From contig JADCEN010000036.1 of the NCBI GenBank assembly GCA_020250175.1, positions 44,301 to 108,300 on the forward strand: 64,000 nt of DNA, given 5' to 3'. This DNA is from Rhodobacter sp. (GTDB taxonomy: Bacteria; Pseudomonadota; Alphaproteobacteria; Rhodobacterales; Rhodobacteraceae). The notes below the pieces were generated by a model, which did not search any database, had not been told where the DNA came from, and saw only the letters and a list, made by a program, of their open reading frames with translations. The position numbers were made by a program, and so were the translations under genes. Numbering within the stretch: the stretch's first letter is position 1; each line of letters opens with the position of its first letter. Below, piece after piece: positions 25,862 through 34,823 of the stretch.

Positions 25862-25903
25862 CGGCCTGTCCTGCCCGATGTCTGTCCCGGACCTGCGTGC
25901 GGA

Positions 25904-25939
25904 TGCCTCCGGCGGGGATATCTTTGAACAGATAATGGC
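25904..25939. repeat. Rhodobacterales-type intergenic element after era
   Basis: TGCCTCCGGCGGGGATATCT followed by TTGAACAGATAATGGC resembles a short element that, from general knowledge of Rhodobacteraceae genomes, recurs between genes (CCTCCGGCGGG, an AT-rich TATTT block, then A/G-rich ACAGATGA). CCTCCGGCGGGG can form a weak hairpin. It lies in the era 3' region and could influence transcript ends. Confidence 0.45.
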
Positions 25940-25978
25940 ACGCGCGCTGCGCATGGGCTGTTCTGCCGGGGCGTGGCC

Positions 25979-26311
25979 GTGACACCCCGCCTAACCGCCG
26001 AGTTCTGGGTGCATGCCTATCTGGCCCGGCTGCGGCTTGCCGCTGTTCCTGCCTATGTCACCGCCAGGGGCGATGCCACGGCGGGGGCTGTGGTGGTGAA
26101 GCTTGCCACGCTTGACGGCGCGGCCAAAGCCTTTCAGCGCTCTTTCGATCCGGCAAGCGGCGCGCGTGTCTGGGTCGTGCTGGCCGAGGGCAGCGAAGCC
26201 GATGTCGATGCCGCGATCACGCGCCAGCGCGGCCATGACCGCGACCTTTGGGTCATCGAGATCGAAGACCGCGCCGGGCGCACCCTGCTGGACGAGGACG
26301 GCCTGGGCTGA
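25979..26311 (+). CDS. DUF1491 family protein
   Basis: A 110-residue protein of the alphaproteobacterial DUF1491 family. Characteristic stretches are [60 protein letters not shown] and the LLDEDGLG end. No enzymatic motif is known for the family. The start is GTG; 25979 is chosen because it opens directly into the family N-terminus, and 25973 would add two residues. It lies between era and recO on the same strand, so it probably belongs to the same transcript. Confidence 0.8.
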   Translation: MTPRLTAEFWVHAYLARLRLAAVPAYVTARGDATAGAVVVKLATLDGAAKAFQRSFDPASGARVWVVLAEGSEADVDAAITRQRGHDRDLWVIEIEDRAGRTLLDEDGLG

Positions 26312-26354
26312 CCGGCAGGCTTGTGCCGCCCCCTGCGGCATGGTTACTGCGGCC

Positions 26355-27092
26355 ATGGAATGGCGGGATCAGGGGGCGGTGCTGACCGTGCGGCGGCACG
26401 GCGAGACTGCCGCAATCATCGAAGTGTTCACCGCAGCCCATGGCCGCCATGCCGGGGTGGTGCGCGGCGGCGCGTCGCGCAGGCTGGCCCCGGTGCTGCA
26501 GCCGGGGGCGCAGCTTGACCTGGCCTGGCGGGCGCGGCTGCAGGACCATCTGGGCCATTTCACGGTCGAGCCGCTGCAAAGCCGCAGCGCGATCCTGTCG
26601 GACCGTGCGGCCCTGTCGGCACTGAATGCGGTCTGTGCGCTGCTGTCGCGGGCCCTGCCCGAACGCGATGCCCACCCGGCGCTTTACCCCGCCACGATTG
26701 CGCTTCTGGATGCGCTGGAAGGGGCGGACTGGCAGCTTGCCTATCTGCGCTGGGAACTGCTGCTGCTGGAGGATCTTGGATTTGGCCTTGATCTGGCGCG
26801 CTGCGCCGTTACCGGCCGGACCGGGGACCTGGCCTATGTCTCTCCCCGAACCGGCCGGGCCGTCTGCCGCGCCGCTGCCGGTGCCTGGGCGGATCGCCTG
26901 CTGCCCCTGCCGGCCTGTCTGACTGGCGGGGATGCGACCCCGGCCGGGCTGCTGCAGGGGCTGGACCTGACGGGCCATTTCCTGACGCGGGAACTCGGGT
27001 CGGTGCCGGGTGCCCGGCCCCTGCCCGAAGCGCGGGCGTGGCTGGTCGATCTGCTGGCAAGATCGATCGGGACCGTCGAAGGCAGGCCGTAA
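26355..27092 (+). CDS. recO: DNA repair protein RecO
   Basis: A 245-residue recombination mediator that helps load RecA with RecR in the RecF pathway. The N-terminal OB fold reads [20 protein letters not shown] then [20 protein letters not shown]. The C-terminal helical part includes [20 protein letters not shown] and [19 protein letters not shown]. The four-cysteine zinc ribbon of some RecO proteins is incomplete, as often in this group. The start at 26355 (MEWRDQ) is typical. It ends the lepB-rnc-era cluster. Confidence 0.93.
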   Translation: MEWRDQGAVLTVRRHGETAAIIEVFTAAHGRHAGVVRGGASRRLAPVLQPGAQLDLAWRARLQDHLGHFTVEPLQSRSAILSDRAALSALNAVCALLSRALPERDAHPALYPATIALLDALEGADWQLAYLRWELLLLEDLGFGLDLARCAVTGRTGDLAYVSPRTGRAVCRAAAGAWADRLLPLPACLTGGDATPAGLLQGLDLTGHFLTRELGSVPGARPLPEARAWLVDLLARSIGTVEGRP

Positions 27093-27182
27093 TCCGGCCA
27101 AAGGCGCAAATCCGCCGGGCAATGTCGCGCGTGACAGAGACAGGGGGGCCGCCCGGCGGCAGGACTGCGCCTGAGACCTGCC

Positions 27183-28412
27183 ATGGCCAACAAGTACATC
27201 CCCCTGTTCCTGCGGCATTCCCCGACCCCCCGTGTCGAGGCCTTCGCGCTTCTGGCCGGGCTGGAGGCCGGGGTGCGCGGCATTCTGATCTCGGTGATGC
27301 CGCTGGCCCTGTACGAGGCGGTTCAGGATGCGGCCATCGTTTCGCGCAGCTTCTTTCTGATCGGGCTGGCATCGCTGCTGTGGGGGCTGATGGTGCCCTG
27401 GGCCACGCGCCACATCCCGCGCCGCTGGATGTATACGCTGGGCACGCTTCTGTATCTGGTCGGAATGGTCCTTGCGCTGATCGGCACCCCCGTTGCTATT
27501 GCATTTGCCATTCTGGTGAATGCGCTGGCAACCGTGACGGTCTTCGTCTGCCTCAACGCCTATGTCCTGGATTACATCACGCGGGTAAACTTGGGCCGCA
27601 GTGCCTCGTTGCAGATGCTCTATTCCGCAATTTTCTGGGCGGTGGGTCCGATGCTGGGGGTCTGGCTGTGGGCACTCTGGCCCCCTGCCCCCTTCCTTGT
27701 CGCGGGGGCTTTCGCGGTGGCGCTGCTGGCTGCGTTCTGGGTGCTGCGGCTGGGCAATGGCAAGCAGATCAGCCGGGCCAGGGGACCGGCGCTGAACCCG
27801 CTGGCCTATCTGGGCCGGTTCTTTGCACAGCCAAGGCTGATCGCGGGCTGGCTATTTGCGGTCATCCGGTCCTGCGGCTGGTGGGTTTATGTCGTCTACC
27901 TGCCGATTTTCTGCATCGAGTCCGGGCTGGGTGACAAGGTGGGCGGCATTGCCCTGTCCTGCACCAATGCGCTGCTGTTTTCCACGCCGGTCCTGCTGCG
28001 GCTGGTGCGCCGGGTGTCGGTGCGGCGCGCGGTCTGGGGCGGGTTTGTCTTTGGCGCGGTCCTGTTCACGCTGGGTGGCCTGCTGTCACCGATGCCGTGG
28101 GTGACGGTCATCCTGCTGTTTGTAGGGTCGTTCAGCCTGGTCTTGCTGGATGTGGCGGGGGGCCTTCCCTTCATGATGGCCGTAAAGCCGTCCGAGCGCA
28201 CGGAAATGGCCGCCATCTATTCCAGCTTCCGCGATGTCTCGGGCATCCTGACACCCGGCGTTGCCTGGCTTGTGCTGTTGGTGGCACCGGTTGCGGGGGT
28301 CTTTGTCGCGACCGGGGCGGGCATGGGGCTGGCTGCCGCAATTGCCGGGCGGCTGCATCCCCGCCTGGGGGGCGAACGGCCATCGCAGGGCGCGGCCCGG
28401 ACTGCCCGGTAG
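27183..28412 (+). CDS. Major facilitator superfamily transporter
   Basis: A 409-residue inner-membrane protein with about 11-12 hydrophobic helices, for example SFFLIGLASLLWGLMVPWAT, MYTLGTLLYLVGMVLALIGT and VGSFSLVLLDVAGGLPFMMA. Basic loops after helices (TRHIPRRW, RLVRRVSVRRAVW) agree with cytoplasmic loop 2-3 and 8-9 positions of MFS proteins. The substrate cannot be read from sequence, and no pathway genes adjoin. It follows recO by 90 bases on the same strand. A copy of the dispersed repeat family lies directly downstream. Confidence 0.8.
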   Translation: MANKYIPLFLRHSPTPRVEAFALLAGLEAGVRGILISVMPLALYEAVQDAAIVSRSFFLIGLASLLWGLMVPWATRHIPRRWMYTLGTLLYLVGMVLALIGTPVAIAFAILVNALATVTVFVCLNAYVLDYITRVNLGRSASLQMLYSAIFWAVGPMLGVWLWALWPPAPFLVAGAFAVALLAAFWVLRLGNGKQISRARGPALNPLAYLGRFFAQPRLIAGWLFAVIRSCGWWVYVVYLPIFCIESGLGDKVGGIALSCTNALLFSTPVLLRLVRRVSVRRAVWGGFVFGAVLFTLGGLLSPMPWVTVILLFVGSFSLVLLDVAGGLPFMMAVKPSERTEMAAIYSSFRDVSGILTPGVAWLVLLVAPVAGVFVATGAGMGLAAAIAGRLHPRLGGERPSQGAARTAR

Positions 28413-28429
28413 CAGGGTGCTGAAAACGG

Positions 28430-28640
28430 CCTGTTGCATGGGCTGCGGGACCGGAAAGCAGCGCCTGCGCGCCCCGCCCCCGGTGGGCGCTGGTCTTTCG
28501 TTGCGCGTGGGCGAACGGCCCCCAGGCGACAATGGCCCCGACCACGCGGGGAAACGCGCTGCATTTCCTTGCCCGCCCGGAATGGCACCCCCCCTTGTCC
28601 CAGATCGAAAGGATTTTCCCGACCGGCAGGCAAGGGACAC
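28430..28640. repeat. Dispersed copy of the ~230-bp GC-rich repeat family
   Basis: This stretch after the MFS gene shares ordered blocks with 22590-22850: GGGCGCTGGTCTTTCGTTGC, GGCGACAATGGCCCCGACCA, CGGGGAAACGCGCTGCATTT, CCTTGCCCGCCCGGAATGG and GGATTTTCCCGACCGGCAGG. The block with GGAAACGC...GCATTTCC corresponds, in reverse complement, to the GGAAACGCACCGCGTTTCC core of the array at the window end. No ORF with recognisable protein content is present. Confidence 0.65.
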
Positions 28641-28665
28641 GCGCTTTCAGCAGCCTGTCTGCGCA

Positions 28666-29670
28666 TCAGGCCGGGGCCAGCGCGGCAGCCGTGGCAAGAA
28701 GCGACTCTCTGGCGGGGGTGATCTTCAGTCCAAGGTCGCGGCGGGCCTTGCTGTTGTCGAGCGCAAGCTTGATGCCCACCCAGGGCAGGATCATCCTGAT
28801 TTCGCCATCGAACAGGGCCAGAAACCGCAGCAACAGGCGGGGGGCGCGGCGCGTGGTGATCGACCGGTTTGGATAGGCCGCCTTCAGGATGCGCGCCATA
28901 TCCAGCAGGCTCAGGAAGCCGTCGGCCACCAGATAGCGCTGGCCGATCGTGGCCGGATTGGCAAGCGCGGCCAGATGCGCGGCCGAAACATCGGCAATGT
29001 CGGTCACGGGCAACAGAACATCGGGAAGCGCCGGGTCCTTGCCGCCCAGAATACGGCCGATCGCGCCGACCGAACTGCCCGTCTCACTGTCCATCGGGGT
29101 ACCCAGAACCATGCCCGGATTGATCACGGTCAGCTGCATTTCAGGATGCGCCTTTACAAAGTCCCAGGCAGCGCGTTCGGCCAGTGTCTTTGATTTGGTA
29201 TAGGCGGTCACCGTCGGGGCACCAAGATCGGTCCAGTCGGTTTCGCTCAACGGGCCCGATCCTACACCGTGAATCACCGCTTCGGTCGACGAGGTCAGGA
29301 TCACGCGGGTCACGCCTGCGGCCTGCGCCGCCCGCAGCACCCGCAACGTTCCGTCAAGGGCGGGGCGGATCAGTTCGTTTTCGTCCTTTGGCTGGGCAAG
29401 GGGAAAGGGTGAGGCTGTATGGATGACCGCCGTGATCCCGGCCATGGCCTCTGCCCAGCCGGCGTCCCGGGTCAGGTCAAGCGTGACGAAGGCAAGCCGC
29501 GCCATGGCCGCATCATCGCAGCCATGCGCCCGCAACGCCGCACGCACTTCATCTTCGCGCCCGCGTGATCGCAATGATCCCGTCACCGCCATGCCCGCCT
29601 GCAGCAGGTCAAACGCGATGCGCTTGGCAATAAAGCCGGAAATTCCTGTCAGCAGCACATTCTGTTGCAT
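28666..29670 (-). CDS. NAD(P)-dependent epimerase/dehydratase-type reductase
   Basis: A 334-residue extended short-chain dehydrogenase of the dihydroflavonol-4-reductase/aldehyde reductase group. The nucleotide-binding motif is LLTGISGFIAKRIAFDLL (TGxxGFI). The active site shows LTSSTEAV and YTKSKTLAERAAW, the YxxxK pair. VINPGMVLGTP follows as in the family. The start at 29670 (MQQNVLL) has GGAAGGACC upstream. The likely activity is NADPH reduction of an aldehyde or ketone; the substrate is unknown. A perfect 9-bp inverted repeat lies 18 bases upstream of the start and is a probable operator. Confidence 0.85.
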   Translation of the reverse strand: MQQNVLLTGISGFIAKRIAFDLLQAGMAVTGSLRSRGREDEVRAALRAHGCDDAAMARLAFVTLDLTRDAGWAEAMAGITAVIHTASPFPLAQPKDENELIRPALDGTLRVLRAAQAAGVTRVILTSSTEAVIHGVGSGPLSETDWTDLGAPTVTAYTKSKTLAERAAWDFVKAHPEMQLTVINPGMVLGTPMDSETGSSVGAIGRILGGKDPALPDVLLPVTDIADVSAAHLAALANPATIGQRYLVADGFLSLLDMARILKAAYPNRSITTRRAPRLLLRFLALFDGEIRMILPWVGIKLALDNSKARRDLGLKITPARESLLATAAALAPA

Positions 29671-29687
29671 GAGGGCGGTCCTTCCCA

Positions 29688-29712
29688 AGTATGTTACAGC
29701 GTATAACATACT
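29688..29712. promoter_or_regulatory. Perfect inverted repeat upstream of the reductase gene
   Basis: AGTATGTTA (29688-29696) and TAACATACT (29704-29712) are exact inverted arms separated by CAGCGTA. The AT-rich palindrome stands out in GC-rich DNA and lies between the minus-strand reductase start and the 3' end of the acyl-CoA dehydrogenase gene. Size and symmetry suit a TetR- or MarR-type operator; no such regulator is encoded next to it. Confidence 0.6.
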
Positions 29713-29748
29713 CTTGACCCAGCATCATGCAATATAAAACTGAACGGA

Positions 29749-31416
29749 TCAGTCCAGCAAGCGGCGGGCGATGACCTGGGCCTGGATTTCGGCGGCCCCT
29801 TCGAAGATGTTCAGGATCCGGGCATCGCACAGGATGCGGCTGATCTGATATTCCAGCGCAAATCCGTTTCCGCCGTGAATCTGCAGCGCGTTGTCGGCGC
29901 AGGACCAGGCCACGCGCGCACCCAGCAGCTTGGCCATGCCGGCTTCCAGATCGCAGCGCTTGTCATCATCCTTCTGACGGGCGCTGAAATAGGTCAGTTG
30001 CCGGGCCACCATGATTTCCACCGCCATCATGGCCAGCTTGCCCGCCACGCGCGGAAATTCGATCAGCGCCTTGCCGAACTGCCGCCGGTCGGTGGCATAG
30101 CGCAGGCCCAGGTCCAGCGCGTTTTGCGCCACGCCAACAGCGCGGGCGGCGGTCTGGATACGGGCGGATTCGAAGGTCTGCATCAACTGCTTGAATCCCT
30201 GGCCTTCAACCCCGCCCAACAGGTTGGCACCCCTGACCCTGAAGCCGTCAAAGGCCAGCTCATATTCCTTCATGCCGCGATAGCCCAGCACCCCGATCTC
30301 GCCGCCGGTCATGCCGGGTGTGGGAAATGGATCGTCATCTGTACCCGGTGTCTTTTCCGCCAGAAACATCGACAGCCCGCGATAATCGGTGGTGCCAAGG
30401 TCGGTGCGGGCCAGCAACGTCATCACATGGGTGCGGGCGGCGTGGGTGATCCAGGTCTTGTTCCCGGTCACCTTCCAGTCGTCGCCAACCCTGACCGCGC
30501 GGGTGCGCAGACTGCCAAGGTCAGACCCCGTGTTCGGCTCGGTGAAGACGGCGGTTGGCAGGATTTCGCCGCTGGCCAGCTTTGGCAGCCAATGCGCCTT
30601 TTGTTCCGCCGTGCCGCCGCACAGAATCAGTTCTGCTGCTATTTCGGACCGCGTGGCAAGGCTGCCAACGCCGATGTATCCGCGCGACAGTTCTTCGGAC
30701 ACAACCACCATGCTGGCCTTTGACAGGCCAAGCCCGCCAAATTCTTCCGGGATGGTCAGGCCGAACACGCCAAGGTCCGCCAGTTGCGCGATGATTTCCA
30801 TCGGGATCAGGTCATCCCGCAGGTGCCAGCCATGGGCATGGGGCGTGACCTGTTCATCGGCAAAGCGGCGGAACTGATCGCGGATCATTTCCAGATCATC
30901 CTCCAGCCCGGTTGCGCCAAAGGTGGCGCGCCCCTGAGTGTCGTGCATCAGGGTGACAAGGCGCTGGCGCGCTTCTGCCGTGTTGCCGTGTTGCATCAGT
31001 ACGGCAGCGGCGGCACCGGGGGCGGGGGCGGTCACGCCGATGTCCGGCAGGCGGGCGATTTCGCCCTGGCTCATCGGGATGCCGCCGTGAATCTGGTTCA
31101 GGTATTCGCCAAATGCAATCTGCAGAATCAGTGCCTCGGTCTCGCCAAAGGCACTTTGGGCATCCAGCCGGTTGGCCCAGGCCTGCATCTGGCGCAGCGC
31201 CTCGGCGCAGGTGGCCAGCCAGGCCAGCGCATGGGCGGCATACTGATGCTGTTCCAGTGCCGCCGTACTGATCTTTCCCGCCACGGTCACACGGGCGCGC
31301 AGCGCTTCGCGGGCCTTCGCAAACAGGGCTTCAACCTCGGGCAGGCACTGCGCCGCGAGCTGGATCGGGTTGGACAGAACCGGAGACACTGCCTGAAGGG
31401 GTCCATCATGGGGCAT
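29749..31416 (-). CDS. mcd: Acyl-CoA dehydrogenase, (2S)-methylsuccinyl-CoA dehydrogenase type
   Basis: A 555-residue flavoprotein. An extra N-terminal helical region of about 150 residues precedes the normal fold, as in methylsuccinyl-CoA dehydrogenase of the ethylmalonyl-CoA pathway, which forms mesaconyl-CoA during acetyl-CoA assimilation. Core motifs: FGLTIPEEFGGLGLSKASM, the FAD/substrate signature PTAVFTEPNTGSDLGSLRTR, WKVTGNKTWITHAARTHVMT, and LQIHGGNGFALEYQISRILC with RILNIFEGAAEIQAQVIARR. The start at 31416 (MPHDGPL) has GGAG six bases upstream; ATG at 31431 has weaker support. The exact acyl substrate is inferred from the family match. Confidence 0.82.
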   Translation of the reverse strand: MPHDGPLQAVSPVLSNPIQLAAQCLPEVEALFAKAREALRARVTVAGKISTAALEQHQYAAHALAWLATCAEALRQMQAWANRLDAQSAFGETEALILQIAFGEYLNQIHGGIPMSQGEIARLPDIGVTAPAPGAAAAVLMQHGNTAEARQRLVTLMHDTQGRATFGATGLEDDLEMIRDQFRRFADEQVTPHAHGWHLRDDLIPMEIIAQLADLGVFGLTIPEEFGGLGLSKASMVVVSEELSRGYIGVGSLATRSEIAAELILCGGTAEQKAHWLPKLASGEILPTAVFTEPNTGSDLGSLRTRAVRVGDDWKVTGNKTWITHAARTHVMTLLARTDLGTTDYRGLSMFLAEKTPGTDDDPFPTPGMTGGEIGVLGYRGMKEYELAFDGFRVRGANLLGGVEGQGFKQLMQTFESARIQTAARAVGVAQNALDLGLRYATDRRQFGKALIEFPRVAGKLAMMAVEIMVARQLTYFSARQKDDDKRCDLEAGMAKLLGARVAWSCADNALQIHGGNGFALEYQISRILCDARILNIFEGAAEIQAQVIARRLLD

Positions 31417-31559
31417 CGCAATCTCCGTCATCGGGGTTTGGGCTGTTCCCTAGGTCTTTTGCGGATGCAGCGCAACAAAAATGCGCTATGCACGGCAATG
31501 GAGAATTAAAATGTCGCAGAGAAATTCCTTTGGTGGCAGCCTTGGCCGGGAACGTTCCC

Positions 31560-31712
31560 GGCCCGCCGGTCAGCCAATGGCTGCGTCGGCGCCAGCACCC
31601 GGCCATGGCCCGCGATCAACTCGCCTTCCTCGGCCACGAGGCAGGGCACCGTCCAGCCGAACTCGGCCATTGCTCGATCCGCTCGGGGGCGAAGGCGAGG
31701 GTCATGAGGATG
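31560..31712 (-). pseudogene. ParB-like nuclease-domain remnant
   Basis: In the 31417-31937 gap, the minus strand reads MAEFGWTVPCLVAEEGELIA and GHGRVLAPTQPLADRRAG. This matches the ParB-type domain of many phage and plasmid proteins (EFGWTNPVLVDEDGEIIAGHGRVLAA). Both flanks lose the frame and no start codon or complete domain exists. It is probably debris of a mobile element. Nothing else was recognised in the gap. Confidence 0.5.
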
Positions 31713-31937
31713 ATCCTGTTCGATGATCTGGTCGGATCCGGCGCGTTCGAAGGCCTATTCGCGCAAAAGAGATTCGCCCCTACCAATGTTGCTGGCAACC
31801 TGAAGGATTTCGGCTTGACTGCCTCGCCGGGTCGATCAACCTCTGGACCTGACCATTCGAGTTCCAAACTCCGAACTGCACTTTCGGACCTTCACAAGGT
31901 CTGAAACCTGCATTCCAGACGACAGGCCGGATTCGCC

Positions 31938-33248
31938 ATGAGGGTTGTCTTCTTCAGCTATGGGACGCGCGGCGATGCGCAGCCGCAGGTCGCCCTCGCG
32001 GCCGGGCTTGAGCAGCATGGATTCACGACGCGGATAACCGCGCCCGAGAACCTGCGCAGCTTCGTTGAACGCGCGGGCATCGACTACGCTCCCCTCCATG
32101 GCAACTCCCAAGAGATCCTGGAATCGGACAGCGGAAAACGCTGGCTCGAGTCAGGTAATGTCGCCGCCTTCATGAAGGAGGCCGCCGCAATTTCTGCTCG
32201 GATCGACCCGGAGGTGTTTCGGTGTGGCCTGGAGGCCGCGCACGACGCTGATGCCATAGTCGGCGGAACGCTGGCGGAAGACCTCGCCTTCACGCTGGCG
32301 GAATACAAGCGCATCCCCTTTGCTTTCGCGCACACAATTCCGATGGAAACGACCGGCGATTACGCGAACCCTTTTGTGACCCGGCGCAACCTGCCGCTGC
32401 GGGGCCTCAACCGGGCGACCTTCGCGCTGTTTCGCGTGTTAGCGGGCCGGATGCATACCAAGACCCTGGCCGAGTTTCGCAAGACTCTTGGACTTCCGCA
32501 AAGGTCCGGGACGGTTGTGTCCCGTGCCGCTGAACTCGACGTGCCGGTTCTTCAGCTCTGGAGCCAGCACCTGTTGCCACATCAGAGCGATGCACCCGCG
32601 AAGACAGTCACGACGGGATTTCAGCGTCTGCCGCAGAACGTTCGGGACCGGTTGGGCGAGAAGGCACCGCCCGAGGATCTGGTGCGATGGTTGGATGCCG
32701 GGCCACCACCGGTTTACGTTGGCTTCGGCAGCATGCCTGTGCCGTCGTTGATTCGCTTTGCGGAAGACATTCTGGAGATCGGCCGGTCGATAGATGTCCG
32801 GTTCGCTCTATCGCCCGGCTGGAACGAAATCGAGTCCGTCAGGCACCTGCAATGCGACGGCCTGCACCTTGTGCCGCCGATCGATCATGGATGGCTGTTC
32901 CAGCGCTGCGTGGCCGCTGTTCATCACGGCGGGGCAGGAACAACAGCGGCAAGCCTCGAAGCCGGCATACCCACGGTCGTGTGCTCGTTTTTTGCAGATC
33001 AGCCCTTCTGGGGAGTGCGCGTCGAGCGGCTCGGTGTCGGCGCGCATCTGCCGTGGGTCAAGATGAACACGCAGAGCCTGCGCAACGCAGTTGAGACGGC
33101 ACTGACAGACGATGTTCGTCGCCGTGCCCGCGAGATCGGGGCCAAGCTGCGGGCCGAGGACGGCAACGCGCGTGCCGTCGAGGCGCTGATCAGGGTTTTG
33201 GCGCCTGCGGAGCAGGAGCTCCGGAAGCCGATCGAGACTCCAGCCTGA
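31938..33248 (+). CDS. GT1-family (UGT/MGT-like) glycosyltransferase
   Basis: A 436-residue GT-B enzyme that would transfer a sugar from a nucleotide sugar to a small acceptor such as a sterol, macrolide or flavonoid-like compound. The N-terminal domain starts MRVVFFSYGTRGDAQPQVAL as in sterol and antibiotic glycosyltransferases. The C-terminal donor site has PVYVGFGSMP, then AVHHGGAGTTAASLEAGIP and FFADQPFWGVRVERLGVGA. Codon use is less biased to C/G than in neighbours, and the gene sits between a ParB remnant and a truncated pckA, which suggests acquisition. It has no pathway partners nearby, so acceptor and role are unknown. Confidence 0.85.
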   Translation: MRVVFFSYGTRGDAQPQVALAAGLEQHGFTTRITAPENLRSFVERAGIDYAPLHGNSQEILESDSGKRWLESGNVAAFMKEAAAISARIDPEVFRCGLEAAHDADAIVGGTLAEDLAFTLAEYKRIPFAFAHTIPMETTGDYANPFVTRRNLPLRGLNRATFALFRVLAGRMHTKTLAEFRKTLGLPQRSGTVVSRAAELDVPVLQLWSQHLLPHQSDAPAKTVTTGFQRLPQNVRDRLGEKAPPEDLVRWLDAGPPPVYVGFGSMPVPSLIRFAEDILEIGRSIDVRFALSPGWNEIESVRHLQCDGLHLVPPIDHGWLFQRCVAAVHHGGAGTTAASLEAGIPTVVCSFFADQPFWGVRVERLGVGAHLPWVKMNTQSLRNAVETALTDDVRRRAREIGAKLRAEDGNARAVEALIRVLAPAEQELRKPIETPA

Positions 33249-33352
33249 CCCTGCGCGTGCTGATGCCGGCAATCCAGCAGTTCCGTCCGGATTCGGAATC
33301 CAGGCCAACCACCTCGCACTCTAACTTGAACTGCAACACTGTGCGGAATTTA

Positions 33353-33773
33353 GCTTGGGGGCAGGGATGAACAGACCATGCCAGGCCAGTTCGGTGACGA
33401 CGCGCACATCCAGCCGGTGCGCGGGATCGGCCCCTGCATACAGGTCCTGCACGAAAGCGTCGCGACCCTGCAGATACGCGATCATGTCGGTATAAAGCCG
33501 GTCAAACGCATCGGGTGTCTGGCTTGCGGTATTGCCCCACCAGATGCTGTTTTCGACAGATGCCGTGCGGACAACAGGCTTGTCCTTGGGGAACCGGCCG
33601 GTGTGACTGCCGGTCGGGACAAGAACCGCGCCACCCTTTCCAAGCCTGCCCTCATGGCGCCGGAGCGCGGCTTTGATCATGGCAGGTTCGGTCAGGTTGC
33701 AGTGGACCGGGCCAATCCCGGTGATGCCCGGTTCGTCCGGAGGGAAGGCAGGGTTCCCGCGTCCGATGGTCAT
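33353..33773 (-). pseudogene. pckA: Truncated phosphoenolpyruvate carboxykinase (N-terminal part)
   Basis: The frame starting at [19 protein letters not shown] continues [39 protein letters not shown] and ends [12 protein letters not shown], which is the first ~135 residues of ATP-type PEPCK. Then the reading changes to unrelated [14 protein letters not shown] and stops. About three quarters of the enzyme, including the P-loop kinase domain, is missing. In many alphaproteobacteria pckA lies divergent from chvI, exactly this position, so this is likely the ancestral locus broken near 33370. A functional copy could exist elsewhere. Confidence 0.82.
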
Positions 33774-34115
33774 TCCGCAAGCTCCCCCGCCGCGTTGCGG
33801 GGCGGGTCGTCGGGGCGGGTGCCGACATGCTCCGGGCCAGCAGGGCTGTGCGACACGCACCCCGACGGGGGGCGCACCTGCATGCTGACACGCGCCCAAC
33901 ACCCTGTAATGTCTTGCCGTCGTCAAGTTAGCGCAACCATCGTCCGATCATCGCAACAAAGGAACTCACCTGCGGCAATTAAGTCAAACCTTCGCCATAT
34001 CCGAAGCCAAAACCGGGACCCTGGCGGGGCGATTCGCACTTATCGGTTGCGTCCATGGTCAGGACTGCGGACTATGAAGCCGAAAAAAACGGCGGAGTTC
34101 GACACGTCAGGAACA

Positions 34116-34823
34116 ATGCGGATGTCCAGAATCGCCCTTGTGGACGACGACAGGAATATCCTGACGTCCGTGTCGTTGACGCTGGAGGCGGAAGGCTTCG
34201 TGGTCGAAACCTATAACGACGGCCAATCGGCGTTGGAGGCGTTCAACCGCCGCATGCCGGACATGGCCGTGCTTGACATCAAGATGCCGCGCATGGACGG
34301 CATGGACCTGTTGCAGCGGCTGCGGCAGAAAACGTCTATCCCGGTCATCTTCCTGACCTCGAAGGATGACGAAATCGACGAGATCCTCGGGCTGCGCATG
34401 GGCGCGGATGATTATGTGAAAAAGCCGTTCTCGCTGCGGCTTCTGATCGAGCGCATCCGCGCGCTGCTGCGGCGGCAACAGGCCATCGCAACCGGCGAAT
34501 CCGCCGTTTCCGAAGAAACGAGGATCATGGACCGCGGTGCGCTGCGCATGGACCCCCTGCGCCATTCCGTCAGCTGGAAAGGCAAGGATGTTGCGCTGAC
34601 GGTGACAGAATTCCTGCTGTTGCAGGCCCTTGCCCAAAGGCCGGGCCTGGTGAAAAGCCGCGATCAGCTGATGGATGTGGCCTATGACGATCAGGTCTAT
34701 GTCGATGACCGAACCATCGACAGCCACATCAAGCGCCTGCGCAAGAAAATGCGCAGCATTGACAATACATTCTCTGCCATCGAAACCTTATACGGAATCG
34801 GCTATCGGTATAACGGGGAATGA
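34116..34823 (+). CDS. chvI: Response regulator ChvI
   Basis: A 235-residue OmpR-type regulator. The receiver domain opens [20 protein letters not shown], with the phospho-acceptor Asp in [17 protein letters not shown] and the conserved Lys in [13 protein letters not shown]. The C-terminal winged helix includes [20 protein letters not shown] and [21 protein letters not shown] codons at 34074, 34116 and 34122 are in frame; CAGGA precedes 34116/34122. It overlaps chvG by four bases. ChvG-ChvI systems respond to envelope or acid stress and metabolic state. The 34-kb side upstream, 33774-34115, holds no gene and should contain the divergent promoters. Confidence 0.93.
   Translation: MRMSRIALVDDDRNILTSVSLTLEAEGFVVETYNDGQSALEAFNRRMPDMAVLDIKMPRMDGMDLLQRLRQKTSIPVIFLTSKDDEIDEILGLRMGADDYVKKPFSLRLLIERIRALLRRQQAIATGESAVSEETRIMDRGALRMDPLRHSVSWKGKDVALTVTEFLLLQALAQRPGLVKSRDQLMDVAYDDQVYVDDRTIDSHIKRLRKKMRSIDNTFSAIETLYGIGYRYNGE

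Noticed and set aside
33321..33926. A 201-residue hypothetical protein on the minus strand
   Set aside because: The middle is the PEPCK N-terminus beginning at 33773; the extra N- and C-terminal residues are unrelated, so it is treated as a truncated pckA.
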